Part shown: positions 24,098-33,067 of the stretch, in pieces
How the letters are laid out: the number at the start of each line of letters is the position of its first letter
Numbering within the stretch: position 1 is the first letter of the stretch
Origin: Enhygromyxa salina
GTDB lineage: Bacteria > Myxococcota_A > Polyangia > Nannocystales > Nannocystaceae
DNA: 44,445 nt
NCBI RefSeq assembly: GCF_002994635.1
Contig: NZ_PVNL01000028.1
Span: 1 to 44,445 of the forward strand
Direction of reading: 5' to 3'
Notes under the pieces: model-generated
What the model was told of the DNA's origin: nothing
The model's database searches: none
The model's input: only the letters and a program-made list of their open reading frames with translations
Program-made: the position numbers and the translations under genes

Positions 24098-27000
24098 ACG
24101 AGCCCTGCAGCGTACGCGCCTGGTCGGGTCGCAGCACCAGCTCGGCGCCGCGCAGCTCGGACAGACGCACGCCGGCCTGATCCAGGAACATCACGTCGGC
24201 GGTCGCCCGCGAGTCGCTGGTCTTGCGACAGTTGGCGACCACCCGGATCGGCCCCTCGCTGACCGGCGCGTGGCCGATCCGCAGCTCGCCGATCCCCATC
24301 GGCAAGGTCGCCCCGCCCAGCCGCTCGCGCGCCCACAAGACCGCGAGCTGCAGCCCGCCATCGAGGGCGGCGACGTCGACCTGCCACGGCTCCGAGCTCC
24401 AGCCGGCCTGGCGACGCACGCCCTTGAGCGTGCCCGCGATGCCGTCGTCACCCACGCCCTCGAGCGTCTCGATCACCTGAAAGTCCTGCCCGTGAAACAG
24501 CACGTCGCCGTAGATCGACGCGTCGCCCCACGATCGCAGCACGGGCTCCTGGCTCGGCTCTTGACCCACGCTAGAGGCCGAGCCCGGCGCGTCGAGCTTG
24601 GCCTTGGCCCGGTAGTGCAGCGTGCCCTCGGCGCCCAGGATCTCGAGCTCGAGCACGACCCCGCGACCGTTGCTGAACTGGCGACAGCGCAGCATCAGGC
24701 GGTCGCCCGCGGCCTCGAATCCGTGCAGCTTGATGCCCCGCAGGACCCGGACGTCGGTGATCGACAGCAGCTGCAGGTCGGGCCGAAACGCCCGAGCCAT
24801 GCGCGAGAACCACTCGATCGCGAGCACGACCGGGACCACGACGGTGCCGGCGATGCTGTGGTCCGCCAGATAGGTGTGGGTCCGACGATCGAGGTGGACC
24901 TCGAGCTCGAGCACCCGCGCCTCGCTGCCCTTGACCAGCAGCGCCTCGGGCCGCGGCTCACCACCCAAGACCAGCTCGACCCGCTCGGGCTCGCTGCCGG
25001 CCAGCTCGTCGGCCAGCATGTTGGCGCCCTCGGCCAGCGGGATCATCGGGACCCCGAGCGCCGCGAAGTGCTGCTCGAGCTGCGGGCTGACCATGCCGCC
25101 CTTCCACGGACCCCACCCCAGCGACTTGACCAGCGCCTCGGGCCGCCGCCGGGCTTGCGCCTGCGCGACCTTGTTGAGGATCTCGTTGGCCATCGCGTAG
25201 GCGCACTGGCCGTTGTTGCCGCACCGCGCCGAGACCGACGAGAACGTGCACAGGACCCGCAGCGGATCATCGGCGGTCGCGGCCAGCAGCGCGCGCAGGC
25301 CCTCGACCTTGGTGTCGAACGCCCAGCCGAATTGCTCATCGGTCAGCTCGGCGATCAGCTTGTCGGCCAACACCCCCGCGCCGTGCACGAGCCCGACGAT
25401 CGGCCCCCAGCTCGAGCGCAGGTCACTCAGGGCCGTGGCCACGCCCGCGCGGTCGCCTACGTCGACGCTGAGGTACAGCGCCTCCCCGCCGGCCGCCGTG
25501 ATCGCGGCGAGCGTGGCCCGGATCTCGCGACCGGCGAGCACCGCCTTGACCTGGCGTGACAGCGATGCAGGCGTCAGGCTGTTGCGCTCGCGCTGGGCCT
25601 GGTCGAGCAGCGCGCGCTTGAGCTGCGCGTCGCCTTCGATCCCCACGCAGCAGGCCGGCTCGGGCTCGAGGGTGCTGCGGCCGAGCAGCGCGAACCGGGC
25701 CTGGCTGCGCCGCGCCCACTCGATCACGCACGCGGCCGTGACCCCCCGCGCGCCGCCGGAGACCACGACCACGTCGCCGCGGCCGATCGGCGCGGCGCTG
25801 GGGTCGGTCGCGCTGGGGTCGAGCGGGGCGGCGAACGAACGCAGCGTGCGGCGCTCGTCGTCGGCCGAGATCGCGACCTCGAGCTCACCGCCGCCGAGCA
25901 GCAGCTCGTCGACGATCGCCGTGGCCAGCTGCGCTGGGGTTCGCAGTCCGCGGGCGATGTCGATCGCCTTGAGGCTGGCCGCCGGCCACTCTTGCTTCGC
26001 CGTCTTGATCAGCGCCGGGAGCCCGCCGAGGAACGCCCGGACGCCGCTCGACGGCTCGAGGCAGAACCCGCCGCCCGTGTCCTGCACGGTCACATACAGC
26101 CCGCCCTCGGTCGTGAACCGGGGCGCGAGCGTGCGGGCGACACGGAAGGCCTCGCGGTTGATCGCGATCGCCTCGGCCTCGTCGGCGACCTCGCGCAGAC
26201 CACCCAGGTACACGACCGCGGTCGCGTCCGCGGGGACCACGTCGCCGCTGCGCGCTCGCAGGCCGCGAGCCTCGAGCGCGGCGACCAGCGCGGGCGCGAG
26301 CTCGGGGGCCCCGGTGACGAACACGCCGCTCGGACCGTGCAGACCTGGCTGCGCCAGGCCGACGGCCGGCGCGGGCACCAACTCCAGCGCGAAGCGACCG
26401 AGCGGCGGGGCGTCGATCGCCGGCGCCTCGGTCGACTCGGATGACACGGCACCGACCACGATCGGGGCCGGGGCCTGCCTGGGGCCGAGCAGACCCTGCA
26501 TGTAGTTGACGATCTCGCCCAGGGTCCGCAGCGCGCCCATGTGGCCCGCGTCGATCGCCGGCAGTCCGGGCGCCTGCTCCTGGACCGCCGCGAGGATCTC
26601 GACCCGCTTGATCGAGTCGATCCCCAGCTCGGACTCCATGTCCATCGACAGCTCCAGCATCGACTCCGGGTAGCCCGTCTTGTCCGCTACCACCGCGAGC
26701 ATCAGCCGCTCGAGGTCGACGCCGGGCGCCGCTGGCACGCCAGCCGCGACGGGGGCTGCGGGTGCGGGCGCGACCGGACCCATGAGCCCCTGCATGTACT
26801 CGACGATCTCACCCAAGGTCCGCAGCGCGCCCATGTGACCGGCGTCGATCGCCGGCAGCCCGGGCGCCTGCTCCTGAACCGCCGCGAGGATCTCGACCCG
26901 CTTGATCGAGTCGATCCCCAGCTCGGACTCCATGTCCATCGACAGCTCCAGCATCGACTCCGGATAGCCGGTCTTGTCCGCGACAACCGTCAGCATCAGC

Positions 27001-30000
27001 GCCTCGAGATCGACCCCGGGTGCGGCTGCGGTCTGACCTGCAGGCGCGGCCGCGACCGAACCCATGAGCCCCTGCATGTACTCGACGATCTCACCCAAGG
27101 TCCGCAGCGAGCCCATGTGACCGGCGTCGATCGCCGGCAGCCCGGGTGCCTGCTCCTGGACGGCTGCGAGGATCTCGACCCGCTTGATCGAGTCGATCCC
27201 CAGCTCCGCCTCCATGTCCATCGACAGCTCCAGCATCGACTCCGGGTAGCCGGTCTTGTCGGCGACCACCGTCAGCATCAGCGCCTCGAGATCGACGCCG
27301 GGCGCAGCCGGACGAGCCGAGGTCACGGCCGCGCCGCCCCCCTGCCCCATCAGGCTCTGCATGTATTCGACGATCTCGCCCAGGGTCCGCAGCGAGCCCA
27401 TGTGGCCCGCGTCGATCGCCGGCAGCCCGGGCGCCTGCTCCTGGACCGCCGCGAGGATCTCGACCCGCTTGATCGAGTCGATCCCCAGCTCGGCCTCCAT
27501 GTCCATCGACAGCTCCAGCATCGACTCCGGGTAGCCGGTCTTGTCCGCGACCACCGTCAGCATCAGCGCCTCGAGGTCGACCTTGGGCGCGGCGGCGGCG
27601 ATCGGTCGCGGCGCGACGACAGGTTGGACCGGCGCGGCGATCACTGGCTTCGGCGCGGCGACAGGCTGCGCGGGCGCGACAGGCTGCGCGGGCGCGACAG
27701 GCTGTGGCGCGGCGACAGGCTGCGCGGGCGCGACAGGCTGGCTCACCGCCGGGGCTGCGAGCGCTCGCGCAGGCGCGGGCGAAGCAAACGCGGGCGCATG
27801 CATGGTCGGCGCCGCGGGCATCGTCGCCGCGACCCCAGCCACCGCCGGGAGCGAGACTCCAGCCATCGCGGCCAGTCCCGCCAGGCTCGACTCGGTCGCG
27901 CGCAGATACGCCGCGTGAGAGCTGGCCATCGAGTGCTGCACCATCGCGTGGGTCTGCGCGGTCTGGCGCTGGGCCTCCTGCCAGGCCGCGAGCCAGGCGT
28001 CGCCAACGGGCGCAGCGGATGCCGGGCCAGCCACCGAATACGACGGCGCCTGGGCGACGGGAGGAGCGGCAACGGTGGGACTTGGGACAGAGGTAGGCTT
28101 GGACATCGGCGTCTGAGGCAGAGCAGGCTGCGGAGTTGCGGCGACCGGCGCCGGGGTTGAGGTCGATCGCTGCGAAACCGGCCGCGCGGGACTGGTGGCC
28201 GCGGGCGTCGGTGCTGCGGCCGCGACCGGCCGGGCGGGACGGGTGGCGGGCGTCTGTGAAGCAGCGGCGAGCGGCCGCGAGGGGTTCGGCGCGGGCAGGT
28301 CCTTCGCGCCCCCAACCGGCGGATACGGCTTTTGCGGGTTGGACCCACACAGCGGCACCGCCAGCTTGGGCGCGGGCTGGCCGCTGCGATCCTCGGGCAC
28401 CCGGTAGCCCTGCCACAGCGCGTCCAGGCGCAGCGGCACACCCAGCGCACACAGCCGCGCCAGCGCGCGAGCCAGCGTGATCACGCTGCCGGTCCCGCGC
28501 CGATCCAACGCGACCGCCGCGTGCGGCCGACCGTCGAGGATCTTGCCCACCAGGTTGGTCAGCACCGATCCGGGTCCAACTTCAATGAAGGTGTGGACGC
28601 CCGCGTCGGCCATCGCCTCGACCACCGAGGTGAAGCGCACTGGCTGGGCGATCTGCCGACCCAGGCGCGCGCGCGCCCCAGCGGCCTCAGGCTCATATGG
28701 AGCCCCCGACTCGCCCGAGTACACGGGCAGCTGCGCGGGCGCGAACTCGAGCTGATCCAGGAACTTGGCGAACGGCTCGACGCTCGCCGACACCAACGGC
28801 GAGTGAAACGCCGACGCGACCGGCAGCCGCTTGGCGTCGAGCCCCGCGCGACCGAGAGCCTGCTCGGCCGCCTCGATCGCGCGCACCGGGCCGCTGATCA
28901 CCGTCTGTTTGGGCGCGTTCAGGTTGGCCAGGACCACGTCGTCGAGCCCCTCGATCGCCGCGCGGACCTGCTCGGCCGAGGCCGTCACCGCGCTCATCGC
29001 CCCCGGCAGCTCCGACGAGCCGGCGGCCGCCATCAGCTCACCGCGGCGCCGAGCCACGCGAAGCATGTCCGCCTCCCCGAGCACCCCCGCGGCGTGCAGC
29101 GCCATGACCTCGCCAAAGCTGTGCCCGGCGACGGCGTGCGCGGTGAGCCCGAGCTCGCGCAGGATCGCCAGCAGCGACGCGCTCGCGCAGCCGATCGCCG
29201 GCTGGGCCCACTCGGTCTCGCGCAGCTCGAGCTCGTCGCGCTCGCGCGCCGCGTCGTCGAACTTCGGGATCGGAAACACCAGCTGATCCAGCCGCCGACG
29301 CTCACCCAGCCCCAAGCGCAGCTCGGCCGCGCGATCCCAGGCCCCGCGCGCGTGATCAAAGCTCATCGCGAGCTCGGCGGTCATGCCCACGTACTGGCTG
29401 CCCTGCCCCGGGAACAACAGCCCGATCTGACCGACCTGCGGCCCGACCCCGTAGGCGCTCCCGTTGGGGCTCTCGAACGCCGCGGCGGGATCCGCCTCAA
29501 TCTGCGTCGCCGCCCGCTCGAGCTTGGTCCGCAGGTCCCACTCGTCGCTCGCAACCACACACAGGCGAGCCGGCGCCGACGCATTGAAGCTGCGCTGGCT
29601 GTCCCACGCGGCCAGCCGCAGCAGCCCCCGCTCGTCGCAGCGCCCCGCCCAGGCCCGGGCCTGCTCCGCCACCTTCGCCCCGCTCTCACCCGAGATCGCA
29701 ATCAGCTCGACCGGCAGCGTGCGCAGCCGCTCGGCCGTCGCCTCGCCGCCGTACTCCTCGAGCAGCAGGTGAAAATTCGAGCCGCCAAACCCGAACGCGC
29801 TCACGCCCGCGCGGCGTGGGTGATCGCTGGCGCGGATCCACGGGCGGGCCTGGGTGTTCAGATAAAACGGCGAGGTCTCGATCTCGAGCTTGGGGTTGGG
29901 CCGATCAACCTTGATCGTCGGCGGCAGCACCTTGGTGTGCAGCGCCATCACGGCCTTGAACAGCCCCGCGGCCCCGGCCGCCGCCTTGGTGTGCCCGATC

Positions 30001-31139
30001 TGCGACTTCACCGATCCGAGCGCGCACCACTGCGCCTCGTCACGCACGCCAAACGCCTGGCGCAGGCCCTCGAACTCGGCCGCGTCGCCGGCCTTGGTCC
30101 CGGTCCCGTGGGCCTCGATCAGCTCGATCGTGTCCGGCTCGATCCCCGCGTGCCCCCACGCCCGATGCAGCGCCTGGGCCTGCCCAGCCGACACTGGCGC
30201 GTACACGCTCTTCGAGCGCCCGTCCGACGACGCCCCGATCCCCTTCAACACCGCGTAGATCCGATCGCCGTCGCGCTCGGCGTCGGCGAGGCGCTTGAGC
30301 GCGACCATGCCCAGACCCTCGCCGAGCATGGTGCCGTCGGCCTGATCCGAGAACGGCCGGCAGTCGCCCGAGGCCGACAGCGCCGGCGTCTTCGAGAAGC
30401 ACATGAACATGAAGATGTCGTTGAGCGTGTCGACCCCGCCCGTGATCACCAGGTCCGAGTCGCCCAGGTACAGCTCTTGCGCGGCCATGCTCAGCGCCGC
30501 GAAGGTCGAGGCGCAGGCCGCATCCGCGACGCAGTTGGTCCCGCCGAGGTTGAGCCGGTTGGCGATCCGCCCGGCCACCACGTTGCCGAGCAAGCCCGGG
30601 AACGAGCTCTCCTCCCACGGGGTGTAGTGATCGGCGATCCGCTGGCAGACCGCCTGGACCTCGTCTTCGCCCAGCCCCTGCTCGCGCAGCGACTTGACCC
30701 ACACCGGCTTCTGCAGCCGGCTGATCATCGAAGCCAGCAGCTCCTGGGCCGACGTCACGCCCAGGATCACCGAGATCCGCGAGCGGTCCATCGCGTCGAA
30801 CTGGCTCCGCGCCGCGTCGCGCAACACCTGCTCGGCGACGATCAACCCCAGCAGCTGCGAGGTGTCGGTGGCCTTGATGATGTTGGGCGGCACGCCCCAC
30901 GCCATCGGATCGAAGTCCACCTGCGACAGGAACCCGCCGCGCTTGGCGTAGGTCTTGTCGGGCGCGCGCGGATCGGGATCATAGTAGTCCTCGGGCAGCC
31001 AGTGGGTGGTCGGCACGTCGCTGAGCAGATCCCGGCCGGCCAGGATGTCCGTCCAGAACCCGGTGGCGTCTTGCGAGCCAGGGAACAGGGCGGACACACC
31101 AACGATCGCGAGGGGACAACGGGGCGATTGAGTAGTCAT
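24096..31139 (-). CDS. pfa2: PUFA synthase subunit Pfa2 (KS-MAT-4xACP-KR-DH)
   Basis: ATG 31139 has GAGGT four bases upstream; a 15-residue longer frame to 31184 lacks homology. The 2347-residue product has these parts. KS, 1-460 (DAACAST Cys209, HGTGT His344, GHTKA His383). Malonyl-CoA acyltransferase, about 570-890 (GHSFGE, Ser674). Ala/Pro-rich linker, about 940-1185. Four acyl carrier proteins, each with LGIDSIKR (Ser1222, Ser1317, Ser1411, Ser1509) for phosphopantetheine. Ketoreductase, about 1585-2060 (SGGARGVTAA, Ser1968, Tyr1981). PKS-type dehydratase, 2075-2340 (DHSIAGTVVVP His2094; Asp2260). It loads malonyl units, condenses, reduces and dehydrates on tandem ACPs. It is the second gene of the operon, 62 bp after pfa1. 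The activating phosphopantetheinyl transferase is not in the window. Confidence 0.96.
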   Translation of the reverse strand: MTTQSPRCPLAIVGVSALFPGSQDATGFWTDILAGRDLLSDVPTTHWLPEDYYDPDPRAPDKTYAKRGGFLSQVDFDPMAWGVPPNIIKATDTSQLLGLIVAEQVLRDAARSQFDAMDRSRISVILGVTSAQELLASMISRLQKPVWVKSLREQGLGEDEVQAVCQRIADHYTPWEESSFPGLLGNVVAGRIANRLNLGGTNCVADAACASTFAALSMAAQELYLGDSDLVITGGVDTLNDIFMFMCFSKTPALSASGDCRPFSDQADGTMLGEGLGMVALKRLADAERDGDRIYAVLKGIGASSDGRSKSVYAPVSAGQAQALHRAWGHAGIEPDTIELIEAHGTGTKAGDAAEFEGLRQAFGVRDEAQWCALGSVKSQIGHTKAAAGAAGLFKAVMALHTKVLPPTIKVDRPNPKLEIETSPFYLNTQARPWIRASDHPRRAGVSAFGFGGSNFHLLLEEYGGEATAERLRTLPVELIAISGESGAKVAEQARAWAGRCDERGLLRLAAWDSQRSFNASAPARLCVVASDEWDLRTKLERAATQIEADPAAAFESPNGSAYGVGPQVGQIGLLFPGQGSQYVGMTAELAMSFDHARGAWDRAAELRLGLGERRRLDQLVFPIPKFDDAARERDELELRETEWAQPAIGCASASLLAILRELGLTAHAVAGHSFGEVMALHAAGVLGEADMLRVARRRGELMAAAGSSELPGAMSAVTASAEQVRAAIEGLDDVVLANLNAPKQTVISGPVRAIEAAEQALGRAGLDAKRLPVASAFHSPLVSASVEPFAKFLDQLEFAPAQLPVYSGESGAPYEPEAAGARARLGRQIAQPVRFTSVVEAMADAGVHTFIEVGPGSVLTNLVGKILDGRPHAAVALDRRGTGSVITLARALARLCALGVPLRLDALWQGYRVPEDRSGQPAPKLAVPLCGSNPQKPYPPVGGAKDLPAPNPSRPLAAASQTPATRPARPVAAAAPTPAATSPARPVSQRSTSTPAPVAATPQPALPQTPMSKPTSVPSPTVAAPPVAQAPSYSVAGPASAAPVGDAWLAAWQEAQRQTAQTHAMVQHSMASSHAAYLRATESSLAGLAAMAGVSLPAVAGVAATMPAAPTMHAPAFASPAPARALAAPAVSQPVAPAQPVAAPQPVAPAQPVAPAQPVAAPKPVIAAPVQPVVAPRPIAAAAPKVDLEALMLTVVADKTGYPESMLELSMDMEAELGIDSIKRVEILAAVQEQAPGLPAIDAGHMGSLRTLGEIVEYMQSLMGQGGGAAVTSARPAAPGVDLEALMLTVVADKTGYPESMLELSMDMEAELGIDSIKRVEILAAVQEQAPGLPAIDAGHMGSLRTLGEIVEYMQGLMGSVAAAPAGQTAAAPGVDLEALMLTVVADKTGYPESMLELSMDMESELGIDSIKRVEILAAVQEQAPGLPAIDAGHMGALRTLGEIVEYMQGLMGPVAPAPAAPVAAGVPAAPGVDLERLMLAVVADKTGYPESMLELSMDMESELGIDSIKRVEILAAVQEQAPGLPAIDAGHMGALRTLGEIVNYMQGLLGPRQAPAPIVVGAVSSESTEAPAIDAPPLGRFALELVPAPAVGLAQPGLHGPSGVFVTGAPELAPALVAALEARGLRARSGDVVPADATAVVYLGGLREVADEAEAIAINREAFRVARTLAPRFTTEGGLYVTVQDTGGGFCLEPSSGVRAFLGGLPALIKTAKQEWPAASLKAIDIARGLRTPAQLATAIVDELLLGGGELEVAISADDERRTLRSFAAPLDPSATDPSAAPIGRGDVVVVSGGARGVTAACVIEWARRSQARFALLGRSTLEPEPACCVGIEGDAQLKRALLDQAQRERNSLTPASLSRQVKAVLAGREIRATLAAITAAGGEALYLSVDVGDRAGVATALSDLRSSWGPIVGLVHGAGVLADKLIAELTDEQFGWAFDTKVEGLRALLAATADDPLRVLCTFSSVSARCGNNGQCAYAMANEILNKVAQAQARRRPEALVKSLGWGPWKGGMVSPQLEQHFAALGVPMIPLAEGANMLADELAGSEPERVELVLGGEPRPEALLVKGSEARVLELEVHLDRRTHTYLADHSIAGTVVVPVVLAIEWFSRMARAFRPDLQLLSITDVRVLRGIKLHGFEAAGDRLMLRCRQFSNGRGVVLELEILGAEGTLHYRAKAKLDAPGSASSVGQEPSQEPVLRSWGDASIYGDVLFHGQDFQVIETLEGVGDDGIAGTLKGVRRQAGWSSEPWQVDVAALDGGLQLAVLWARERLGGATLPMGIGELRIGHAPVSEGPIRVVANCRKTSDSRATADVMFLDQAGVRLSELRGAELVLRPDQARTLQGS
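26484..27581 (-). repeat. Four tandem acyl carrier protein repeats in pfa2
   Basis: ACP units at 27581-27345, 27296-27060, 27014-26778 and 26720-26484 are 79 residues each, joined by 15-19-residue Ala/Pro linkers. The period is 285, 282 and 294 bp. ACP1 and ACP2 differ by one residue (MQSLMG against MQGLMG), and all four keep LGIDSIKR. Such DNA identity favours unequal crossover. Confidence 0.93.
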
Positions 31140-31201
31140 GCGGACCTCGTCAGGTGAAGCGTCAGGTGAAGGTTCAGGGCCCAAGGTTCAGGCCCAGGGG
31201 T

Positions 31202-32827
31202 TCAGGCCAGTGGCCGGGGGCGAAAGTCAAAGCCGGCCGCCGGGACCGGCACGCCGTAGCTGCGCAGCTGTTGAGCGCGGGAGATGGCCGCCGCGCCCTC
31301 GATCAAGTTCCGGGCGACCTGCACGACCGTGCGGGCCTCGGGCGCGGCCAGGAAGCTCCCGGCGGTCCAGGCGTTGAACGCCCCCATCGCCGGGCCGCAC
31401 CAGATCTGAAAGTCGGTGCGACGATCTTCTTGACCGATGATCGCCCACCGACTCGACTGGCCGAGGTACGAGCGAAACACCAGCGCGAGCTTGTGGCGAG
31501 GATCGGCGTCGGCCTTGGCGATCTCGGCCGGATCGCGCTCGGCCCAGAACCTGCGCGTCGACTCCCAGGCCGCGTCAAAGCTCGCGCGCAGGTGCTGCTG
31601 CTCGACCTTGCGGCGCTCGTCGGCGGGGATCTGCTCCCAGCTTGCGTGGGCCCGGTACAGCTCGTAGAGCCGCTTGGCGCGGACCCCAAACAGCGTGCCG
31701 CGGCGCAGGACCTGGACCTCGACGCCCAGCTCGAACATGTCGGCGGCCGGGGCCATGATCACGTCGGCGATCCCGGCCTCGGCCAGCATCTGCTTGCCGC
31801 TCGCGTCGAGCCCCGACTCCACGCACGCCTGGTTGACCGAGCCCGTCAGCACGTACGCGGCCCCCAGCGCGAACGCGCTGGCGACCGCGCTCGGGGTCCC
31901 AATGCCCCCGGCCGCGCCCACGCGGATCGGTCGCGTGTAGCCGCGCGCCGCGACGATCTCGTCGCGCAGCGCGAGCATGCTGGGCAGCAGCGCCGCGAGC
32001 GGGCGGTTGTCGGTGTGGCCGCCCGAGTCGGACTCGACGCTGATGTCCTCGGCGATCGGCACGTGCCGGGCCAGCGCGGCCTCGTGCTCGGTGATCTGCC
32101 CGCGCTCGCGCAGCACCTGCAGGATCTTCTCGGGCGCCGGCTCGAGGAAGTGCCGCGCGACCTCGAGCCGCGAGACCTTGGCGAACACGTGGCGCGGCCG
32201 CACGATCTGGCCGTGCTGATCTTGATGGATCCCCGCGATCGCGTAGCGGACGATCGCCGGGGTCAAGGCCATGAACGCGGCCGCCGAGACCCGCCGAACC
32301 CCGCGCTCGATGTACAGCTGCGCGACCGCGTCCTCGAGCGCCGGCTCCTGCGGCGAGTGGATCAAGTTGCAGCCCCACGCGGCCGTGTCCCCGAGCTCCG
32401 CGCTCAGCTGCGCGACCGCCTGCTCGACCCGACCGTAGGCCAGCCCCGCCGCACCAAAGAAGCCCAGGAACCCCGCGCGGCCGACCTCGGCGACCAGCTC
32501 GGTCGTGGCGATCCCGTTGGCCATCGCGCCGGTCACATAAGGAAACCGAACCCCGTGGGTCTGCGCGAACGAACGGTCGCCGAGCCACTCCGGATACAGC
32601 GGCGGCAGCCGGCCCCACACCGGCCACCCCGGGCGGCCGAGTGCCACTGGATCGGCGCCGACTCGACCGCCAACCGCGACACCGATCGCGCCTGTCTCCG
32701 GGTGACGGATCACGAACGCGGGCTCTCGGACCCGCGCGCACGCGTCGACGATCGCCGCGCCAGCGAACGCTGGAGCCGTGTCTGCGTCGTGCCAGAAGCC
32801 CGCTGAAAAATCGTGTTCGGAGGACAT
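31202..32827 (-). CDS. pfa1: PUFA synthase enoyl reductase Pfa1 (PfaD-like)
   Basis: This 541-residue protein belongs to the PfaD family (2-nitropropane-dioxygenase-like, FMN-dependent trans-acting enoyl reductase). It reduces enoyl-ACP intermediates that are to become saturated positions in the PUFA chain. Visible signatures are the N-terminal EPAFVIRHPETGAIGVAVGG, ESDSGGHTDNRP (265-276), the flavin phosphate site GAAGGIGTP (304-312) and LTGSVNQACVESG (327-339). It is the first gene of the leftward operon pfa1-pfa2-pfa3. The start at ATG 32827 has a poor ribosome site but agrees with the family N-terminus. A 15-bp palindrome lies 22 bases upstream of the ATG. Confidence 0.95.
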   Translation of the reverse strand: MSSEHDFSAGFWHDADTAPAFAGAAIVDACARVREPAFVIRHPETGAIGVAVGGRVGADPVALGRPGWPVWGRLPPLYPEWLGDRSFAQTHGVRFPYVTGAMANGIATTELVAEVGRAGFLGFFGAAGLAYGRVEQAVAQLSAELGDTAAWGCNLIHSPQEPALEDAVAQLYIERGVRRVSAAAFMALTPAIVRYAIAGIHQDQHGQIVRPRHVFAKVSRLEVARHFLEPAPEKILQVLRERGQITEHEAALARHVPIAEDISVESDSGGHTDNRPLAALLPSMLALRDEIVAARGYTRPIRVGAAGGIGTPSAVASAFALGAAYVLTGSVNQACVESGLDASGKQMLAEAGIADVIMAPAADMFELGVEVQVLRRGTLFGVRAKRLYELYRAHASWEQIPADERRKVEQQHLRASFDAAWESTRRFWAERDPAEIAKADADPRHKLALVFRSYLGQSSRWAIIGQEDRRTDFQIWCGPAMGAFNAWTAGSFLAAPEARTVVQVARNLIEGAAAISRAQQLRSYGVPVPAAGFDFRPRPLA

Positions 32828-32849
32828 TTGGGGAAGCCAGGGCGGAAGG

Positions 32850-32864
32850 TGCCACCCAGTGGCG
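32850..32864. promoter_or_regulatory. Candidate TetR operator in front of pfa1
   Basis: TGCCACCCAGTGGCG is an inverted repeat (GCCAC/GTGGC) in the pfa1 leader, starting 22 bases before the ATG. It matches 12 of 15 bases of the palindrome in front of the divergent TetR-family gene. Repression of pfa at this site is inferred. Confidence 0.6.
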
Positions 32865-32917
32865 GTTTCGTCTCCCTGCGTGCGGCGCCCACGTCCGAAT
32901 TCTCTGTCTTAGTTGTG

Positions 32918-32932
32918 TAACGAACCCCGTTA
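32918..32932. promoter_or_regulatory. Inverted repeat in the pfa1/tetR intergenic region
   Basis: TAACG-AACCC-CGTTA, with perfect 5-bp arms, lies in an AT-richer stretch about 90 bases upstream of pfa1, where its promoter could be. It differs in sequence from the two 15-bp palindromes, so it could bind a different factor or be chance. Confidence 0.4.
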
Positions 32933-33019
32933 TCGGCGCCTCAGCGGCCGTGCTCATCGCGCAGAGATCACCCACACGAGCGCCAAATTCGGCCGTGAGG
33001 CACCCGTCCGAGCGCCCGA

Positions 33020-33034
33020 TGCCACTGAGTGGCA
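33020..33034. promoter_or_regulatory. Candidate TetR operator in front of the regulator gene
   Basis: TGCCACTGAGTGGCA is a perfect palindrome of two 7-bp arms around a central G. It lies 33 bases before the regulator's GTG and would cover the -35 region belonging to the TATAAAT at 33054-33060. Autorepression is inferred. Confidence 0.65.
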
Positions 33035-33053
33035 CATCTCACACGACATGCCG

Positions 33054-33060
33054 TATAAAT
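33054..33060 (+). promoter_or_regulatory. Possible -10 element of the TetR-family gene
   Basis: TATAAAT stands out in GC-rich DNA. Transcription would begin near 33066-33068, at or beside the GTG start, so the message could be leaderless. No good -35 hexamer is visible 17 bases upstream. Confidence 0.4.
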
Positions 33061-33067
33061 TCCGGCC

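Noticed and set aside
20533..24180. 1215-residue plus-strand open frame opposite pfa3 (and 941- and 539-residue frames opposite pfa2)
   Set aside because: They are rich in Arg, His, Ala and Gly with no domains, exactly antisense to conserved megasynthase domains. They are the expected by-product of strong GC3 bias.
24088..24387. 100-residue N-terminal extension of Pfa3
   Set aside because: It overlaps the end of pfa2 and lacks KS homology; the ribosome site and KS start point to ATG 24087.
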